A stretch of 7,103 nucleotides of DNA from Bacteroidales bacterium. GTDB taxonomy: Bacteria > Bacteroidota > Bacteroidia > Bacteroidales > 4484-276. The translations under genes were made by a program, and so were the position numbers. Positions 5,947 through 7,103 of this stretch are shown piece after piece. A model generated the notes under the pieces. That model made no database searches, was not told the origin of the DNA, and worked only from the letters and a program-made list of their open reading frames with translations. The stretch lies in contig JAGYLT010000118.1 of NCBI GenBank assembly GCA_018400545.1, positions 1-7,103 on the forward strand. Direction: 5' to 3'. Each line of letters opens with the position of its first letter. The first letter of the stretch is position 1.

Positions 5947-6393
5947 TTATTCTGACACGACTTCAAATTTTACTTCAGCCTTAATATCTTTATAAAGATT
6001 TACTTTGGCTACGTATTCGCCAACTTCTTTAATGGCATCACCATCCACTTCAATTTTCTTTCTGTCGATTTCATGACCTTTTTCTTTCAGGGCATCAGAA
6101 ATCTGAATGGCATTCACCGAACCGAAAATCTTGCCTGAGGTACCCACTTTGGCACCTATCTTAAGCGAAACCTTATCAAGCAATTTTGCTTTGGTTTCAG
6201 CTTCTTCACGCAGTTTTTCTTCTTTAAATGATTTTTGGCGCTGCACCTCAGCAAGAACCTTCTTGTTGGTCTCGCTGGCGATGATAGCCATTCCTTTGGG
6301 AATTAAAAAATTACGGGCATAGCCGGGTTTAACTTTTACAATATCGTTTTCGTATCCGAGATTCGTAATATCTTGTTTTAAAATGATTTCCAT
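5947..6393 (-). CDS. rplI: 50S ribosomal protein bL9
   Basis: A 148-residue bL9. The N-terminal domain shows the family signature (MEIILKQDITNLGYENDIVKVKPGYARNFLIPKG, seen as 'LGYENDIVKVKPGYARNFL'). A charged connecting helix follows (about 42-75) and then the C-terminal RNA-binding domain with the IFGSV stretch (about 85-148). Length matches typical bL9. It is the last gene of the rpsF-rpsR-rplI cluster and starts 12 bases after the rpsR stop. A Shine-Dalgarno sequence overlaps that stop, which fixes the start codon. Transcription probably ends at the 5894-5925 hairpin. bL9 sits at the base of the L1 stalk and helps frame maintenance. Confidence 0.98.
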   Translation of the reverse strand: MEIILKQDITNLGYENDIVKVKPGYARNFLIPKGMAIIASETNKKVLAEVQRQKSFKEEKLREEAETKAKLLDKVSLKIGAKVGTSGKIFGSVNAIQISDALKEKGHEIDRKKIEVDGDAIKEVGEYVAKVNLYKDIKAEVKFEVVSE

Positions 6394-6401
6394 AGTCTGT
6401 G

Positions 6402-6407
6402 TCTCCT
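6402..6407 (-). promoter_or_regulatory. Shine-Dalgarno site AGGAGA for rplI, overlapping the rpsR stop
   Basis: On the minus strand the sequence TAGGAGA contains both the rpsR stop (TAG, 6408-6406) and AGGAGA, eight bases before the rplI ATG. Good Shine-Dalgarno sites are uncommon in Bacteroidota and none of the other starts in this window has one. The overlap suggests that ribosomes ending rpsR re-initiate on rplI. Confidence 0.75.
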
Positions 6408-6675
6408 ATTTTAATAAGTCAGCAACATAAGGTAATAAAGCAAGGTGCCTTGCACGCTTGATGGCCTGGGCCACTTTTTTCTGGTATTTTGTGGAAGTAC
6501 CGGTAATCCTGCGGGGGAGGATTTTACCCTGCTCATTCACAAACTTCATCAGGAAGTCAGCGTCTTTGTAATCGATGTATTTGATGCCTGCCTTTTTGAA
6601 GCGGCAGTATTTCTTCTTTTTTACGTCAACCGCGATGGGTGTGAGGTATTTTATCTCTGAATTTTGTTGTGCCAT
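6406..6675 (-). CDS. rpsR: 30S ribosomal protein bS18
   Basis: An 89-residue bS18. The core '[18 protein letters not shown]' (around Cys24) and the C-terminal '[20 protein letters not shown]' to '[10 protein letters not shown]' stretches are diagnostic. Only one cysteine of the region is present (Cys24), so no zinc site is expected. bS18 binds 16S rRNA together with bS6 in the platform of the small subunit, and its gene follows rpsF after 27 bases. No Shine-Dalgarno sequence is visible before its ATG; the leader there is A-rich (AAAAATCGCAAAACA). Confidence 0.98.
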   Translation of the reverse strand: MAQQNSEIKYLTPIAVDVKKKKYCRFKKAGIKYIDYKDADFLMKFVNEQGKILPRRITGTSTKYQKKVAQAIKRARHLALLPYVADLLK

Positions 6676-6702
6676 TGTTTTGCGATTTTTAATTACTAAT
6701 CA

Positions 6703-7059
6703 TTAATTTTCAGGAACTGTTTCTGCATCTTTTGCTTTTGCCCTTTTCTTCTCGTTATAAGCCACTGCGTGCTTATCCAGTTTTACGGTGAGGAAACGCA
6801 TCACGCGTTCATCACGTTTGAGGGCAAGCTCAATGTTAGCAATTGCCTCGCTTTCGGCTTTGTATTCGTAGAGGTGATAAAAGCCGGATGACTTTTTCTG
6901 GATTGGGTAAGCCAGCTTACGCATACCCCAGTTTTCCTCATGGACGATCTCAGCGCCATTTTCCCTGAGGAAATCCTGATACTTCTTTACCGTTTCCTTC
7001 ATCTGTTCATCAGACAAAACGGGAGTTAAAATGAAAACGGTTTCATACTGGTTTAACAT
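6703..7059 (-). CDS. rpsF: 30S ribosomal protein bS6
   Basis: A 118-residue bS6. The N-terminal MLNQYETVFILTPVLSDEQ, the central GMRKLAYPIQKKSSGFYHLY and the ERVMRFLTVKLDK stretches match the family's two-strand/helix ferredoxin-like fold. The C-terminal tail (about 100-118) is charged and variable, as usual. It is the first gene of the visible minus-strand cluster. Only 44 bases of its leader are inside the window. The known autoregulatory leader motif that binds the bS6-bS18 pair in many bacteria cannot be seen in them, and may lie beyond the edge or be absent. Confidence 0.98.
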   Translation of the reverse strand: MLNQYETVFILTPVLSDEQMKETVKKYQDFLRENGAEIVHEENWGMRKLAYPIQKKSSGFYHLYEYKAESEAIANIELALKRDERVMRFLTVKLDKHAVAYNEKKRAKAKDAETVPEN

Positions 7060-7103
7060 CTTGTAATTGTTTAAGTTATTATTTTGGTGATTAAAAAATT
7101 TAA

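Noticed and set aside
7060..7103. The bS6-bS18 autoregulatory leader of rpsF
   Set aside because: The 44 visible leader bases are AT-rich and show no clear structured CCG-containing motif. The rest is outside the window.

Overview
The window looks like chromosomal DNA from a member of the Bacteroidota. The evidence is the rpsF-rpsR-rplI ribosomal cluster without ssb between the genes, A-rich and mostly Shine-Dalgarno-free leaders, TAnnTTTG-type promoter boxes, a secreted mosaic metallopeptidase carrying PKD and CUB modules, and a decayed GxxExxY gene bordered by CGCAAAG motifs. The genus cannot be read from the sequence alone.

Layout. Positions 1-1911 (+) carry the 3' part of a multi-membrane-span ArnT/PMT-like glycosyltransferase, followed 18 bases later by an LptF/LptG-family permease. 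Both look like cell-envelope glycan or lipopolysaccharide functions and are probably co-transcribed. Positions 1912-2709 are an AT-rich stretch with no intact gene. It holds three out-of-register pieces of a GxxExxY protein gene, CGCAAAG/CTTTGCG motifs in inverted orientation at its two ends, a short hairpin resembling the core of a type I-E CRISPR repeat, and a 51-base imperfect palindrome. Positions 2710-5241 (+) encode an 843-residue exported M14 zinc carboxypeptidase of the regulatory (CPD/CPE-like) type. Its modules are signal peptide, peptidase, transthyretin-like domain, PKD, CUB and a duplicated C-terminal module.

Positions 5242-5591 are AT-rich. They hold probable terminator hairpins, a TATATTTG promoter box and a previously uncalled 30-codon ORF for a one-span membrane peptide, followed by a 91-codon membrane protein that resembles SxtJ. 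A strong bidirectional terminator (5894-5925) separates this from the minus-strand cluster rpsF (bS6), rpsR (bS18) and rplI (bL9), which is transcribed toward it. The rpsR stop codon is embedded in a Shine-Dalgarno sequence for rplI.

Overall most of the window is ordinary housekeeping and envelope biology. I see no clear new multi-gene system. The parts most worth a second look are the layered, decayed accessory region at 1912-2709 and the small membrane-protein pair at 5460-5867.
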